A stretch of 12,057 nt of DNA from Rhodospirillales bacterium (GTDB lineage Bacteria; Pseudomonadota; Alphaproteobacteria; Rhodospirillales; Defluviicoccaceae). A program made the position numbers and the translations under genes. This document shows positions 1 through 7,716 of the stretch, piece by piece (within the stretch, counting starts at the first letter, position 1; the number at the start of each line of letters is the position of its first letter). The notes under the pieces are model-generated. The model saw only the letters and a program-made list of their open reading frames with translations. It did not search any database and was not told where the DNA came from. The stretch spans positions 1 to 12,057 of the forward strand of contig JADJXQ010000014.1 in assembly GCA_016710335.1 (NCBI GenBank), written 5' to 3'.

Positions 1-1
1 G

Positions 2-316
2 ACCCTGGCGCGGCTCTTGCGTCAGAGCGGCCATGGGGAGATGATCGACGACTGGAATTCGCACGAGAACGGCTGGCCACCATCCATGGACGGCGGACGG
101 CATGACATGGGCAATAACCGCATGCACGACGATCCGACCCGGGGTGTGGTCGATGCCGACGCGCGGGTGGATGGCCTCGAAAATCTGCATGTCGCCGGCA
201 GCTCGGTCTTTCCGACCGGCTCCAACGTCGACCCGAAACCGACGATCGTGGCGCTGACGCATCGCCTCGCCGAGCATCCGCGCGCCCTGACCAGCCATGC
301 GGCAGACGGGCCATGA
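2..316 (+). CDS. GMC-family FAD-dependent oxidoreductase, C-terminal part (5' end outside window)
   Basis: The frame is open from the window edge to TGA at 314-316 and encodes about 104 residues. It carries the C-terminal signature of glucose-methanol-choline oxidoreductases: HDMGNNRMHDDP (family pattern H-x-x-G-T-T-R-M), then GVVDADARVDG, NLHVAGSSVFPTG and TIVALTHRLAEH. By family knowledge these flavoenzymes oxidise alcohols or sugars, and this domain supplies the catalytic His and a His/Asn partner. Here the second site reads GSNVDPKPTIV where NPT is usual, so Asp stands in the normally Asn position and activity may differ. The FAD-binding N-terminus lies upstream of the window. The stop overlaps the start of the next gene (ATGA), which suggests translational coupling with the glycosyltransferase. 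The substrate cannot be told from this fragment. Family call is firm. Confidence 0.85.
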   Translation, partial: TLARLLRQSGHGEMIDDWNSHENGWPPSMDGGRHDMGNNRMHDDPTRGVVDADARVDGLENLHVAGSSVFPTGSNVDPKPTIVALTHRLAEHPRALTSHAADGP

Positions 317-1386
317 AGAGCCCCGGCATCACCGCGATCATCGTCAACCACAACAGCGAGACCGAGATCGTCAAGGCGATCCGCAAGCTCGAGGCCCAGG
401 ACGGCCTCGTCGACGCCATCCTGGTGATCGACAATGCCTCGACCGACAATAGCGTGCCGGCGGCGAAGGCGGCGAGCCCGCGCGTCGAGGTCCTCGAGCT
501 CGGCGAAAATCTCGGCCCGGCGATCTCGCGCAATCGTGGCATGCAGGCAGCGAAGACACCGCTGGTCCTCCTGGTCGACGACGATGTCTACGTGGCACCC
601 GGCTGCATCGCCCGGCTGCTCGCCCACCTCGACGACCCCCGGGTGGCCGCGGTCGTGCCGCGGCTGATCCTCTATCCCGACAACGAGCTGATCCAGCTCG
701 ACGGCGCCGAAACCCATCTGGTCGGCTCCATGGTCCTGAACAATGCCCGCATGGAGGCGGCCACCACGCCGGCCGAGGTCAGCCACATCGGCGCCTTCTC
801 GACCTCCTGCGTGCTGGCCAGGCGCGACGTCATGCTGGCGGCCGGCGGCATGGACGAGAACTACTTCATCTATCTCGAGGATCAGGAATTCGGCCTGCGC
901 CTGCGCGGGCTCGGGCACAAGCTGGTCTGCGACGCGCGCGCGCTCGCCTATCACGATCGTGGCGCCGGCACGCCGAATTTGTCGTTCCGCGATGCCGGCG
1001 AGTACCCCAGGCGCCGGGCCTATCTCACCATGCGCAATCGCTGGCAGACGATCCTCATCCACTACCAGCCGCGCACCCTCGTCCTCCTCGCCCCCGTCCT
1101 GCTGCTCTACGAGATCGCCTCGCTGGCGATGGCGGTGCGGAAAGGCTGGCTCAGCCAGTGGTGGCAGGCCTGGGTCTGGCAGTGGCAGAACCGGCAAAGC
1201 CTGTGCGAGCGACGCCGGTTCGTCGCCCGCAATCGCCGGCTCAGCGAAGCCAGCTCGCTGGTCGGTGGTCCCCTGCCTCTGGCGCCGGGGCTGATCGGCA
1301 AGGGCTTCGAGGCCAGAGCGGTCGCGGCCCTGACCGCGATCATCAGCGGCTACGGCCGCCTCGTCCGCCCCCTCCTGCCGCGATAA
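313..1386 (+). CDS. Family 2 (GT-A fold) glycosyltransferase, membrane-associated
   Basis: An intact 357-residue protein. The N-terminus ITAIIVNHNSE opens the nucleotide-sugar binding fold, followed by LVIDNASTDNS. ENLGPAISRNRGM and LLVDDDVYV (about residues 74-97) give the metal-binding Asp motif. YLEDQEFGLRLRGLGHK (about 191-207) gives the ED catalytic-base motif. This is the rhamnosyltransferase-like GT2 layout, which transfers a sugar from a nucleotide donor onto a surface glycan or lipid acceptor. A hydrophobic stretch after residue 255 (VLLAPVLLLYEIASLAMAV) is a likely membrane anchor with a basic C-terminal tail facing the cytoplasm. The ATG at 313 is favoured because it sits in the ATGA overlap with the upstream oxidoreductase. 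There is no frameshift over 1,074 nt, unlike the genes that follow. The donor and acceptor are unknown. The neighbouring oxidoreductase suggests a glycan or secondary metabolite locus, which is inference. Confidence 0.88.
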   Translation: MKSPGITAIIVNHNSETEIVKAIRKLEAQDGLVDAILVIDNASTDNSVPAAKAASPRVEVLELGENLGPAISRNRGMQAAKTPLVLLVDDDVYVAPGCIARLLAHLDDPRVAAVVPRLILYPDNELIQLDGAETHLVGSMVLNNARMEAATTPAEVSHIGAFSTSCVLARRDVMLAAGGMDENYFIYLEDQEFGLRLRGLGHKLVCDARALAYHDRGAGTPNLSFRDAGEYPRRRAYLTMRNRWQTILIHYQPRTLVLLAPVLLLYEIASLAMAVRKGWLSQWWQAWVWQWQNRQSLCERRRFVARNRRLSEASSLVGGPLPLAPGLIGKGFEARAVAALTAIISGYGRLVRPLLPR

Positions 1387-1953
1387 CGACCAACGCATCT
1401 GCACGGCGACCGCAGGTGAGAAAGGCAAGGCGATCGGTGTGCAGCTCGGTTTGCCGATGTGAGCACCGGTCGTCCGCGGCCCGATGCCTCACGCGGTCAC
1501 CGTGACAAGGCCCCGGTCCAGCGAAGAAGGGCAGGCCGAGTGCCCGAGCTCGAACCTCCGGGCATGGCGGGCATCGTCGTGCAACTGGCAAGAGCGCGGC
1601 ATCGAGAAGCCCGTATGGTGCCGTGCGTGCTGCCGCATCGGCCAGCCGCCATAGCCGTGGCAGGCGATCATGTCCGGCTCGAAGCGCAGCTCCTGGCCCG
1701 CCGCCACCAGCTCCTCGGGCTGCTGCCTGGAGCCGAACGGACCGCCCGCAATGAGATATGGCATGGGCACAAGGTGGGCACCGAACGAGACACCGACAGG
1801 CGCTTCTCGATGATGATCCGCAGCACCATTGCCACCGAACGCCATGGCCGCCCCGCGTTCCGGATGGAGCCAGCGGCATTCTTCGCCTAGTCTTTCCGCA
1901 TCGTGGCGCTGGTGCCGCTGGCCAGCCGGTCACGGAAAAGGGAAGGCCTGGCC
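1387..1953. other. Region without a secure gene between the glycosyltransferase and the transporter
   Basis: This 567-nt stretch separates two plus-strand genes. I see no tRNA, no T-tailed terminator and no clear -35/-10 pair. Plus-strand reading frames here have no recognisable domain. The best candidate for coding is a minus-strand ORF at 1489-1845, listed separately. A purine-rich GGAAGG at 1941-1946, seven bases before the ATG at 1954, is the likely ribosome binding site of the ATPase gene and is the only regulatory element I can support. The operon promoter presumably lies in this interval but is not visible. Confidence 0.5.
1489..1845 (-). CDS. Hypothetical ORF, coding-like codon use, function unknown
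   Basis: A 118-codon minus-strand ORF starting at ATG 1845 and ending at TGA 1489. I do not recognise the family. In its central part (roughly residues 38-110, containing ELVAAGQELRFEPDMIACHG and GYGGWPMRQHARHHTGFSMP) almost every codon ends in G or C, as in the real genes of the window, while the overlapping plus-strand frame has more A-ending codons. It is His-rich with two Cys. There is no signal peptide or membrane segment. It could be a piece of a longer decayed gene, since frameshifts are common in the next 4 kb, or a chance ORF in GC-rich DNA. It faces away from the transporter operon. Low confidence. Confidence 0.3.
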   Translation of the reverse strand: MAFGGNGAADHHREAPVGVSFGAHLVPMPYLIAGGPFGSRQQPEELVAAGQELRFEPDMIACHGYGGWPMRQHARHHTGFSMPRSCQLHDDARHARRFELGHSACPSSLDRGLVTVTA

Positions 1954-3020
<1,067 letters not shown>

Positions 3021-3785
3021 TTCCGGCGTCATCTGGAAATTCACGCCCCGGGCCTGGTTCGAGATCTTCCTCAAGCGCGACATCTTCGACGGCACCCTCG
3101 GCGTCGCCGACGCGCACCTGACGATCTTCTGGCGCTCGGTGCGCCTCTCGCTGCTGACCACGCTCATCACCATCCTCATGGGCTTCCCGACCGCCTGGTT
3201 CATCGCCACGCGCCCGCGGAGCCAGCGGGCACTTCTGGCTCTTCCTCATCACCATCCCGTTCTGGACCAACCTCCTGATCCGCACCTTCGCCATCATGGA
3301 GGTCATCCGGAACCAGGGTGTCCTGAACACGGTCCTGCTGCAGACGGGCCTGATCGCCGAGCCGATCCAGATCCTCTACACCGACACCGCCGTGCTGATC
3401 GGCATGGCCTATGTCTACCTGCCGCTCATGGTGCTGCCGCTCTATGCCGCCATCGACCGCTTCGACCTCCGGCTCGCTGGAAGCCGCCTACGACCTCTAC
3501 GCCGCGCGGCTGGCGGTGCTGCGCCGGGTGATCCTGCCGATCGTCCAGCCGGGCATCGTCGCCGGCTCGATCCTCGTCTTCGTGCCGTCGCTCGGCGCCT
3601 ACGTCACGCCCCGCGTGCTCGGCGGCGGCAAGAACATGATGATCGGCAACTTCATCGAGCTGCAGTTCGGCCAGGGCCGCAACTGGCCGCTGGGCGCCGC
3701 CCTCTCCATGCTGCTGCTGCTGATCGTCATGGCAGCGCTGCTGGTCTATGTGCGCGTCTCCGGCCGGGAGAACCCGCATGGCTGA
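3021..3785 (+). pseudogene. potB: Polyamine-type ABC transporter permease (PotB type), lacks N-terminus, two frameshifts
   Basis: Inner-membrane permease of the same importer. Recognisable sequence begins at about 3021 with YSGVIWKFTPRAWFEIF, which in PotB relatives lies after the first transmembrane helix. The start codon and that helix are therefore missing at the junction with the ATPase gene. LSLLTTLITILMGFPTAWFI (helix 2) follows. An extra base between about 3212 and 3233 shifts the frame to FWLFLITIPFWTNLLIRTFA and the later LPLMVLPLYAAID. Another extra base near 3473-3477 shifts it to LEAAYDLYAARLAVLRRVIL, the EAA loop that docks on the ATPase. The end is intact: VFVPSLGAYVTPRVLGGGKN, a last hydrophobic helix and TGA at 3783-3785. 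The end overlaps the next gene's ATG at 3778. Together with the third gene it would form the heterodimeric channel. Confidence 0.83.
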
Positions 3786-4586
3786 GCGCCGCCCGTTCTC
3801 CGTCACCCGGCTCCCCGGCTTCACGGCCATAGCACTCGTCACCTTCGTGCTGCTCTACGCGCCGATCGTCACCCTCGTCGTCTTTTCCTTCAACGCTCAG
3901 CGACTCGATCGCCATCTGGGGCGGCTTCTCGTGGCGCTGGTACGCCATCGCCTGGCAGAACACCGCCGTCCAGGAGGCGACCGTCCGCTCGCTGGTCATC
4001 GCCGCCTCGGCCGCCGCCATCGCCGGCACCGTCGCCACGCTGGCCGCCCTCGGCACCACCCGCACCGACCGCTTCCGGGGCCAGACCGCTGATCTACGTC
4101 ATGGTCAACCAGCCGCTGATGGTGCCGGAGATCGTCACCGCCGTGGCGCTTTTGATCTTCTTCTCGGGCATCAAGGTGGCCACGGGCTATGCCGGCCTCG
4201 GCTACCTGATCCTCGCCCACTCGGCTTTCTGTGTGCCCTTCGCCTATCTGCCGATCCGCGCCCGGCTGGAAGGGATGGACATGACGCTGGAGACGGCCGC
4301 CAGCGACCTCTATGCCGACCGCTTCCAGACCTTTCGCCACGTCACCCTGCCGCTGATGGCGCCCGGCATCGTTGCCGGCCTCATGCTCGCCTTCATCATC
4401 TCCCTCGACGACGTGGTGATCACCGAGTTTGTCAAATCCGCCGGACAGGATACGCTGCCCACCTACATGCTCGGCCAGCTTCGCCGTGCCGTGACGCCGG
4501 AGGTCAACGCCATCTCGACCGCACTCCTGGCGCTCACCGTCCTGCTGCTGACCGCCTTCTTCCTCCTGACGCGCAAGAAGGCCTGA
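3778..4586 (+). pseudogene. potC: Polyamine-type ABC transporter permease (PotC type), two frameshifts
   Basis: Second inner-membrane permease. ATG 3778 lies inside the end of the preceding permease (overlap 3778-3785), an arrangement typical of translational coupling. MAERRPFSVTRLPGF precedes the first helix FTAIALVTFVLLYAPIVTLV. An extra base near 3893-3898 moves the frame to SDSIAIWGGFSWRWYAIAWQ, then VIAASAAAIAGTVATLAALG (helix 2). Another near 4086-4088 moves it to LIYVMVNQPLMVPEIVTAVA. The rest is open: the EAA-type loop LETAASDLYADRFQTFRHVT, PGIVAGLMLAFIISLDDVVI and the C-terminus FFLLTRKKA with TGA at 4584-4586. After correction the length is about 269 residues, normal for the family. 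The binding-protein gene follows after 25 nt with its own Shine-Dalgarno. Confidence 0.84.
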
Positions 4587-4599
4587 AACACCACTGAAC

Positions 4600-4605
4600 A
4601 AGGAG
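4600..4605 (+). promoter_or_regulatory. Shine-Dalgarno of the substrate-binding protein gene
   Basis: AAGGAG lies six bases before ATG 4612, the best-spaced ribosome binding site in the operon. It fixes the start of the binding-protein gene even though the signal peptide reading frame breaks shortly after. A strong site here fits the higher dose of binding protein needed relative to the permeases. Confidence 0.7.
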
Positions 4606-4611
4606 AGACCG

Positions 4612-5642
4612 ATGAGGAGGCTGACCTGTCCGCCCTCGCCCTGTCGCCGTGCTTGGCGCCGGCGTCGCCCATGCCGAGGGCGAGCTCAACATCTTCAACT
4701 GGGGCGACTACACGAACCCCGAGCTGATCAAGAAGTTCGAGGCGGAGACCGGGATCAAGGTCACGATCACCGACTACGATTCGAACGACACCGCGCTCGC
4801 CAAGATCGAGGCGGGTGGCGCCGGCTTCGACCTCGTCGTGCCCTCGGCCAACTACGTGCCGATCTTTGTCGAGAAGGGACTCCTCCAGGAAAGCTGGCCC
4901 TGACCAGCTCGCGAACTCACGAACATCGCCGGACGCTGGATGGACGTGCCCTGGGATCCGGGCCGCAACTTCACCGTGCCCTGGCAGTGGGGCTCCACCG
5001 GCGTCGCCGTCAACAAAGCGCCTATGCTCGGGCGACATCAACACCTCGGCCATCTTCCTGGACCCGCCCCCGGAACTGGTCGGCAAGGTCAATGTGCGCC
5101 GGAGATGGCCGATGTCCTGTGGCTTTCGATCCTCTATGTCGGCGGCGAGCCCCTGCACCGAGGACCTCGAGGTCCTGCGCAAGGTCCGCGACACCCTGGT
5201 CGCCGCCAAGCCCAAATGGATGTCGATGGACTACGGCATGACCGAAAAGCTCTCCAACAACGACGTCATGGCCTCGGTCAACTGGAACGGCTCCACCTTC
5301 CGCGCCCGGCTGAACAACCCGGACGTGGTCTATGGCTACCCGCAGGAAGGCTTCGTCGTCTGGATGGACTCCGCCGCCATCCTCGCCGACGCGAAGAACG
5401 TGGAGAACGCCAGGCTCTTCCTCGACTTCATCATGGAGCCCGAGAACGCCGCCATGATCTCCGCCTTCGCCCGCTACGCCAACGGCATCGACGGCTCCGA
5501 GCCCTTCATGCCCGAGGACATGAAGGACGCCCCGGAAATCGTCGTGCCTGCGGAGCTCGCCGACGCCGGCGTCTTCCTGCCGACCTGCCCGCCGGAAGCC
5601 CAGAAGCTCTACACGGCGATCTGGACCGAGCTGCAGAAGTAG
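4612..5642 (+). pseudogene. potD: Periplasmic spermidine/putrescine-type substrate-binding protein (PotD/PotF type), about seven frameshifts
   Basis: Periplasmic receptor of the importer. ATG 4612 begins MRRLT, and after apparent one-base losses near 4624 and 4643 the frame reads LSALAL then VAVLGAGVAHA, a Sec signal peptide with AHA cleavage site. The mature protein opens with EGELNIFNWGDYTNPELIKK and ITDYDSNDTALAKIEAGG, diagnostic of the PotD/PotF family. Further breaks: extra base near 4888-4892, loss near 4916, extra base near 5014-5022, loss near 5094-5100, and an extra C in the run 5150-5153. From there the frame is open to TAG 5640-5642: MASVNWNGSTFRARL, GYPQEGFVVWMDSAAILADA and CPPEAQKLYTAIWTELQK. 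After correction the length, about 340-345 residues, is normal. No substitution-type stop was noticed. The exact ligand (putrescine, spermidine or another amine) cannot be read from this. Confidence 0.86.
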
Positions 5643-5656
5643 GAGCCGTGGAACGG

Positions 5657-5693
5657 GACCGGGCAAGAGGCGGGACGTGCCCCTTGTCCGGTC
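5657..5693 (+). terminator. Stem-loop just downstream of the transporter operon, possible terminator
   Basis: GACCGGGCAAG (5657-5667) pairs with CTTGTCCGGTC (5683-5693) over 11 bp with one G-U pair, around a 15-nt loop, starting 15 nt after the last stop codon of the operon. The place and strength suit a transcription end or an mRNA 3'-protecting structure. No T-run follows, so an intrinsic terminator is not certain. Confidence 0.4.
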
Positions 5694-5779
5694 AGCCGGC
5701 GCGCCAAAACGGCCCTGGATGAACGTCGAAGGACAGGTGATGAGCCAGGCGGGCTATGAAGCTTGCGTGCGGGGCACCC

Positions 5780-5941
5780 TCAGCCGGGCAACCCGACTCT
5801 GGCGTAACCTTCACTGATTCTCGCGGCATCAGCGGGATCGGTGAAGGGGAGGCGCGCGATATGCCGGGCGAACGAGTGGTCCGGATTGATCTCCTTCAGC
5901 TCCGCCGCGACGCGCCGCGCGGCCTCGATCTCGCCCAGATG
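5780..5941 (-). pseudogene. C-terminal remnant of a TPR/adenylate-cyclase-like protein
   Basis: Read on the minus strand from 5941, 53 codons run to TGA at 5782-5780. They give LGEIEAARRVAAELKEINPD, then HSFARHIARLPFTDPADAAR and ISEGYARVGLPG. This pattern, a last helical TPR-like repeat with (L/I)NPD-S, then an R-L-P-(F/Y)-x-DPAD block and a final GLP, is how many alphaproteobacterial adenylate/guanylate cyclase TPR proteins end. The family is from memory of the pattern, not a search. The rest of the gene is absent: the frame has a TGA immediately upstream and the IS3 terminal repeat begins at 5944. The fragment converges with the transporter operon. The IS insertion or a deletion next to it removed the N-terminal part. 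Confidence 0.55.
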
Positions 5942-5943
5942 TC

Positions 5944-6000
5944 AGAGGTGGCTCGGTTTGTCTGAACAGGCTCGCCGCTTTGATAAGTGGATTGTCCGCC
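5944..6000. repeat. Left terminal inverted repeat region of the IS3 element
   Basis: It has two blocks that recur inverted at the other end: a 13-bp terminal block (5944-5956) and a 19-bp inner block (5982-6000, one mismatch). They are 25 nt apart here but 16 nt apart at the right end. The orfB stop lies five bases inside this region's inner edge. Confidence 0.6.
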
Positions 6001-6004
6001 GGGT

Positions 6005-6890
6005 TCATGCCGCTGCGAGAAGCGGCTGGTTGAAGTATGCCTGATCAGGCGTTTGCCTGCCGAGACGTGAATGCGGCCGTCGTCCGTTATAGAAGTCCAG
6101 GTACCGGCCGATTGAGGCTCTGGCGTGGCTGACGGTGTCGTAGGCGCGCAGGTAGACCTCCTCGTATTTGATCGACTTCCAGAGCCGTTCGACAAAGACA
6201 TTGTCCCGCCAGGCGCCCTTGCCGTCCATCGAGATTTGGATTTCCTTGGCCAGCAGCACTTTGGTGAAGTCGGTACTGGTGAACTGGCTACCATGAAAGG
6301 CCAGGAGGCCTTTCATCCGCTTCCCGAAGGGGACGCCGTCAGCAGACGGCGGAGGGATCGGTGTTGAAAATCTCGGGTTTGCCGAAGCGGGCCAAGGCTT
6401 CTTCCAGAGCCTCGATGCAGAAGTCGGCATGCATCGTGATCGACAGCCGCCAGGCCAGCACACGACGGCTGAACCAGTCGACCACGGCCGTGAGGTAGAC
6501 GAAGCCGCGGGCCATCGGCACGTAGGTGATGTCCATCGCCCAGACTTGGTTCGGTCGCGTGATCGGCAGCCTGCGCAGCAAATACGGGTAGATCTTGTGG
6601 CCCGGCGCCGGCTTGGACGTGTTCGGCTTTCGATACAGCGCCTCGATGCCCATGCGCTTCATCAGCGTCGCGACGTGCAGGCGGCCGACCTCGATGTCTT
6701 CGCCGGCGAGCAGGTCGCGGAGCATCCGACTGCCGGCAAATGGCAGTTCCAGATGCAGCTCATCGATCCGCTGCATGAGTGCGAGATCGGCATCGGAAGC
6801 CTGTCGAGGGCGATAATAGATGCTGCCTCGGCTAATCCCGAGTTCCCTGGCCTGCAGGATGACCGGCAGGTCGTGTGAACGGTCGATCAT
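6005..6890 (-). pseudogene. IS3-family transposase OrfB (DDE integrase), split by a 64-nt insertion
   Basis: The start ATG at 6890 overlaps the orfA stop (ATGA). The N-terminal HTH_21-like part contains LGISRGSIYYRPR and ELPFAGSRMLRDLLAGEDIE. The rve integrase core follows: first Asp in VWAMDITYVPM, second Asp in KPEIFNTD. Directly after that Asp the expected GSQFTST is displaced by the insertion at 6293-6356, so the frame runs into a stop (PSAVC then TGA). The remaining core resumes in another frame: GSQFTSTDFTKVLLAKEIQI, the catalytic Glu in WRDNVFVERLWKSIKYEEVY, and the C-terminus ending PLLAAA at 6005. Without the insertion the protein would be about 274 residues, normal for OrfB. As written it is inactive. 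Confidence 0.85.
6293..6356. repeat. Short hairpin-rich insertion element inside the IS3 orfB
   Basis: 64 nt stand where three (the codon after NTD) are expected from the family. It begins with a perfect 10-bp stem and 4-nt loop (ATGAAAGGCC, AGGA, GGCCTTTCAT; 6293-6316). It ends with a perfect 7-bp stem and 4-nt loop (CGCCGTC, AGCA, GACGGCG; 6334-6351). A small CTTC/GAAG hairpin (6320-6329) lies between. No direct repeat of more than a base or two flanks it. I found no second copy in this window. It looks like a small non-autonomous palindromic element, similar in style to Rickettsia palindromic elements, but I cannot match it to a named family. Confidence 0.6.
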
Positions 6891-7201
6891 TTCTTTGCGC
6901 TCGCCAACAGTCCGGCCTTGTCGAGCGCGCCCTCTAAAAAATCGTTTGCCAGTGTCAGCTCGCCGATCTTGGCATGCAGCGTCTTCACATCGACGGTCGG
7001 CGCGACCGCTACGCCAGTGGGCGCCGATCCGAATACGCCGACAGCCCCCTCGAGCAGCTGCGAACGCCACTGCGTGATCTGGTTCGGATGCACGTCAAAC
7101 TGCTGAGCCAGTTCTGCCAGCGTCTTCTCGCCGCGAACGGCCGCAAGCGCCACCTTCGCCTTGAATGCCGGGCTGTGGTTCCGGCGGGGTCGTTTGCTCA
7201 T
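6887..7201 (-). CDS. IS3-family transposase OrfA (HTH, DNA-binding)
   Basis: 104 residues, intact. The N-terminus MSKRPRRNHSPAFKAKVALA and the following LAELAQQFDVHPNQITQWRS form the HTH_8/Tnp_1 helix-turn-helix that recognises the element's ends. VDVKTLHAKIGELTLANDFL is the leucine-zipper-like coiled coil used for dimerisation with OrfAB. It ends ASAKK just before TGA, which overlaps the orfB ATG. In IS3 elements a -1 frameshift in this zone usually makes the OrfAB transposase. The A-rich GCAAAGAAATG near 6890-6900 (minus strand) is a possible slip site, though I cannot confirm it. Since orfB is broken, OrfA alone could at most act as a repressor. Confidence 0.88.
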   Translation of the reverse strand: MSKRPRRNHSPAFKAKVALAAVRGEKTLAELAQQFDVHPNQITQWRSQLLEGAVGVFGSAPTGVAVAPTVDVKTLHAKIGELTLANDFLEGALDKAGLLASAKK

Positions 7202-7237
7202 CGTCTCTCCTGCTACCGGCCATCCTGGCCGGCTTCA

Positions 7238-7285
7238 GGCAGACAATCCACTTATCCCGCTGTGCAGATTTCCCGAGCCACCTCT
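7238..7285. repeat. Right terminal inverted repeat region of the IS3 element
   Basis: Counterpart of the left repeat: outer block 7273-7285, inner block 7238-7256, spacer 16 nt. It lies 37 nt upstream of the orfA start and probably also holds its promoter, as in other IS3 elements (inference). Confidence 0.6.
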
Positions 7286-7591
7286 ATCCTCGCCGACCAG
7301 CCGCAACACGCCGCCACAGTCCGGGCAGCGCTCGCCGGGGTCGAGGGTGATGACCTCGCGCGGGGCGTCGGCGGCGATCCGCGGCTTGCCGCGACGCCGA
7401 GGCGGCAGAAGCTGCTCTGTCGCCGTCGCATTGGAGCCGGCATCGTCTGCCGCCGGCGTCGGGTCGGCGGCGGCACCCGCCATCTCGAGGCCCTCGAGCG
7501 CCAGCTCCAACTGCTCGATCTCGCGGTCGATCTTCTCCGAACTCGCCCCGCATCGTTGCCGCTTCAGCCGCGCAATGGTGATCTTCAGCGC
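7286..7591 (-). pseudogene. tnpC: IS66 TnpC transposase, N-terminal fragment
   Basis: The frame is open on the minus strand from 7600 down to the IS3 edge. It shows the TnpC leader coiled coil ALKITIARLKRQRCGASSEK and IDREIEQLELALEGLE, a Pro/Ala linker, the basic RRRGKPR stretch, and the zinc-binding start PGERCPDCGGVLRLVGED. The family continues with VSE-x-L-x-(Y/F)-x-P at this point, but the IS3 terminal repeat replaces it. The start codon and the whole DDE catalytic domain are missing. It is distinct in sequence from the intact TnpC at the right of the window, so it is not a recent duplicate of it. Confidence 0.8.
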
Positions 7592-7625
7592 GGTGAAGTC
7601 CTAAAGTTGCTGGAAAATGGGTTGG
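7591..7625. repeat. Left inverted repeat of the IS256 element
   Basis: It pairs with 8965-8997 (inverted), with several mismatches and a small gap: GGT-AAGTCC, then TGCTGGAAA, then a G-rich tail. The first bases could instead belong to the flanking tnpC, so the outer edge is uncertain by about ten bases. Confidence 0.5.
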
Positions 7626-7716
7626 GGGTACATCGTCGCTGAGCGTCGAGAACCCACCGCCGGTTGCCGCCGGCGGCAGCGAGGAGGCACCCCCAGCGAA
7701 GAGGCTACCGGCATCG

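Larger units (their letters stand above)
5944..7285 (-). mobile_element. IS3-family insertion sequence, about 1.34 kb, inactivated
   Basis: The element carries overlapping orfA and orfB on the minus strand, the IS3 layout. The outer ends share AGAGGTGGCTCGG (5944-5956, and inverted at 7273-7285), and both ends also share GATAAGTGGATTGTC with the following YGCC in inverted orientation (5982-6000 and 7238-7256). The size fits the family (1.2-1.5 kb). Its right end abuts IS66 tnpC sequence exactly after the codon series for LVGED; its left end abuts an unrelated cyclase-like remnant. No matching 3-4 bp target duplication is visible, so the left flank has probably been rearranged. The boundaries are inferred from the repeats and from where flanking gene homology stops, with a few bases of uncertainty. 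Confidence 0.75.

Noticed and set aside
313..1386. Assigning the GMC/glycosyltransferase pair to a mycofactocin cluster (mftG/mftF)
   Set aside because: The glycosyltransferase is shorter and lacks features I would expect of MftF, and no other mycofactocin gene is present in the window.
22..1428. A 468-codon minus-strand ORF across the oxidoreductase and glycosyltransferase
   Set aside because: It is the antisense shadow of two well-supported plus-strand genes; its translation is low-complexity (Asp/Glu/Arg/Ala rich) with no domain.
6887..6900. The orfA/orfB frame change counted as damage
   Set aside because: Overlapping orfA/orfB in different frames is normal for IS3 elements and needs no mutation.
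7655..7680. GC hairpin (CCGCCGG/CCGGCGG) between the IS256 left end and its transposase
   Set aside because: A seven-base GC stem with no clear role; could be a read-through block but there is nothing else to support it.
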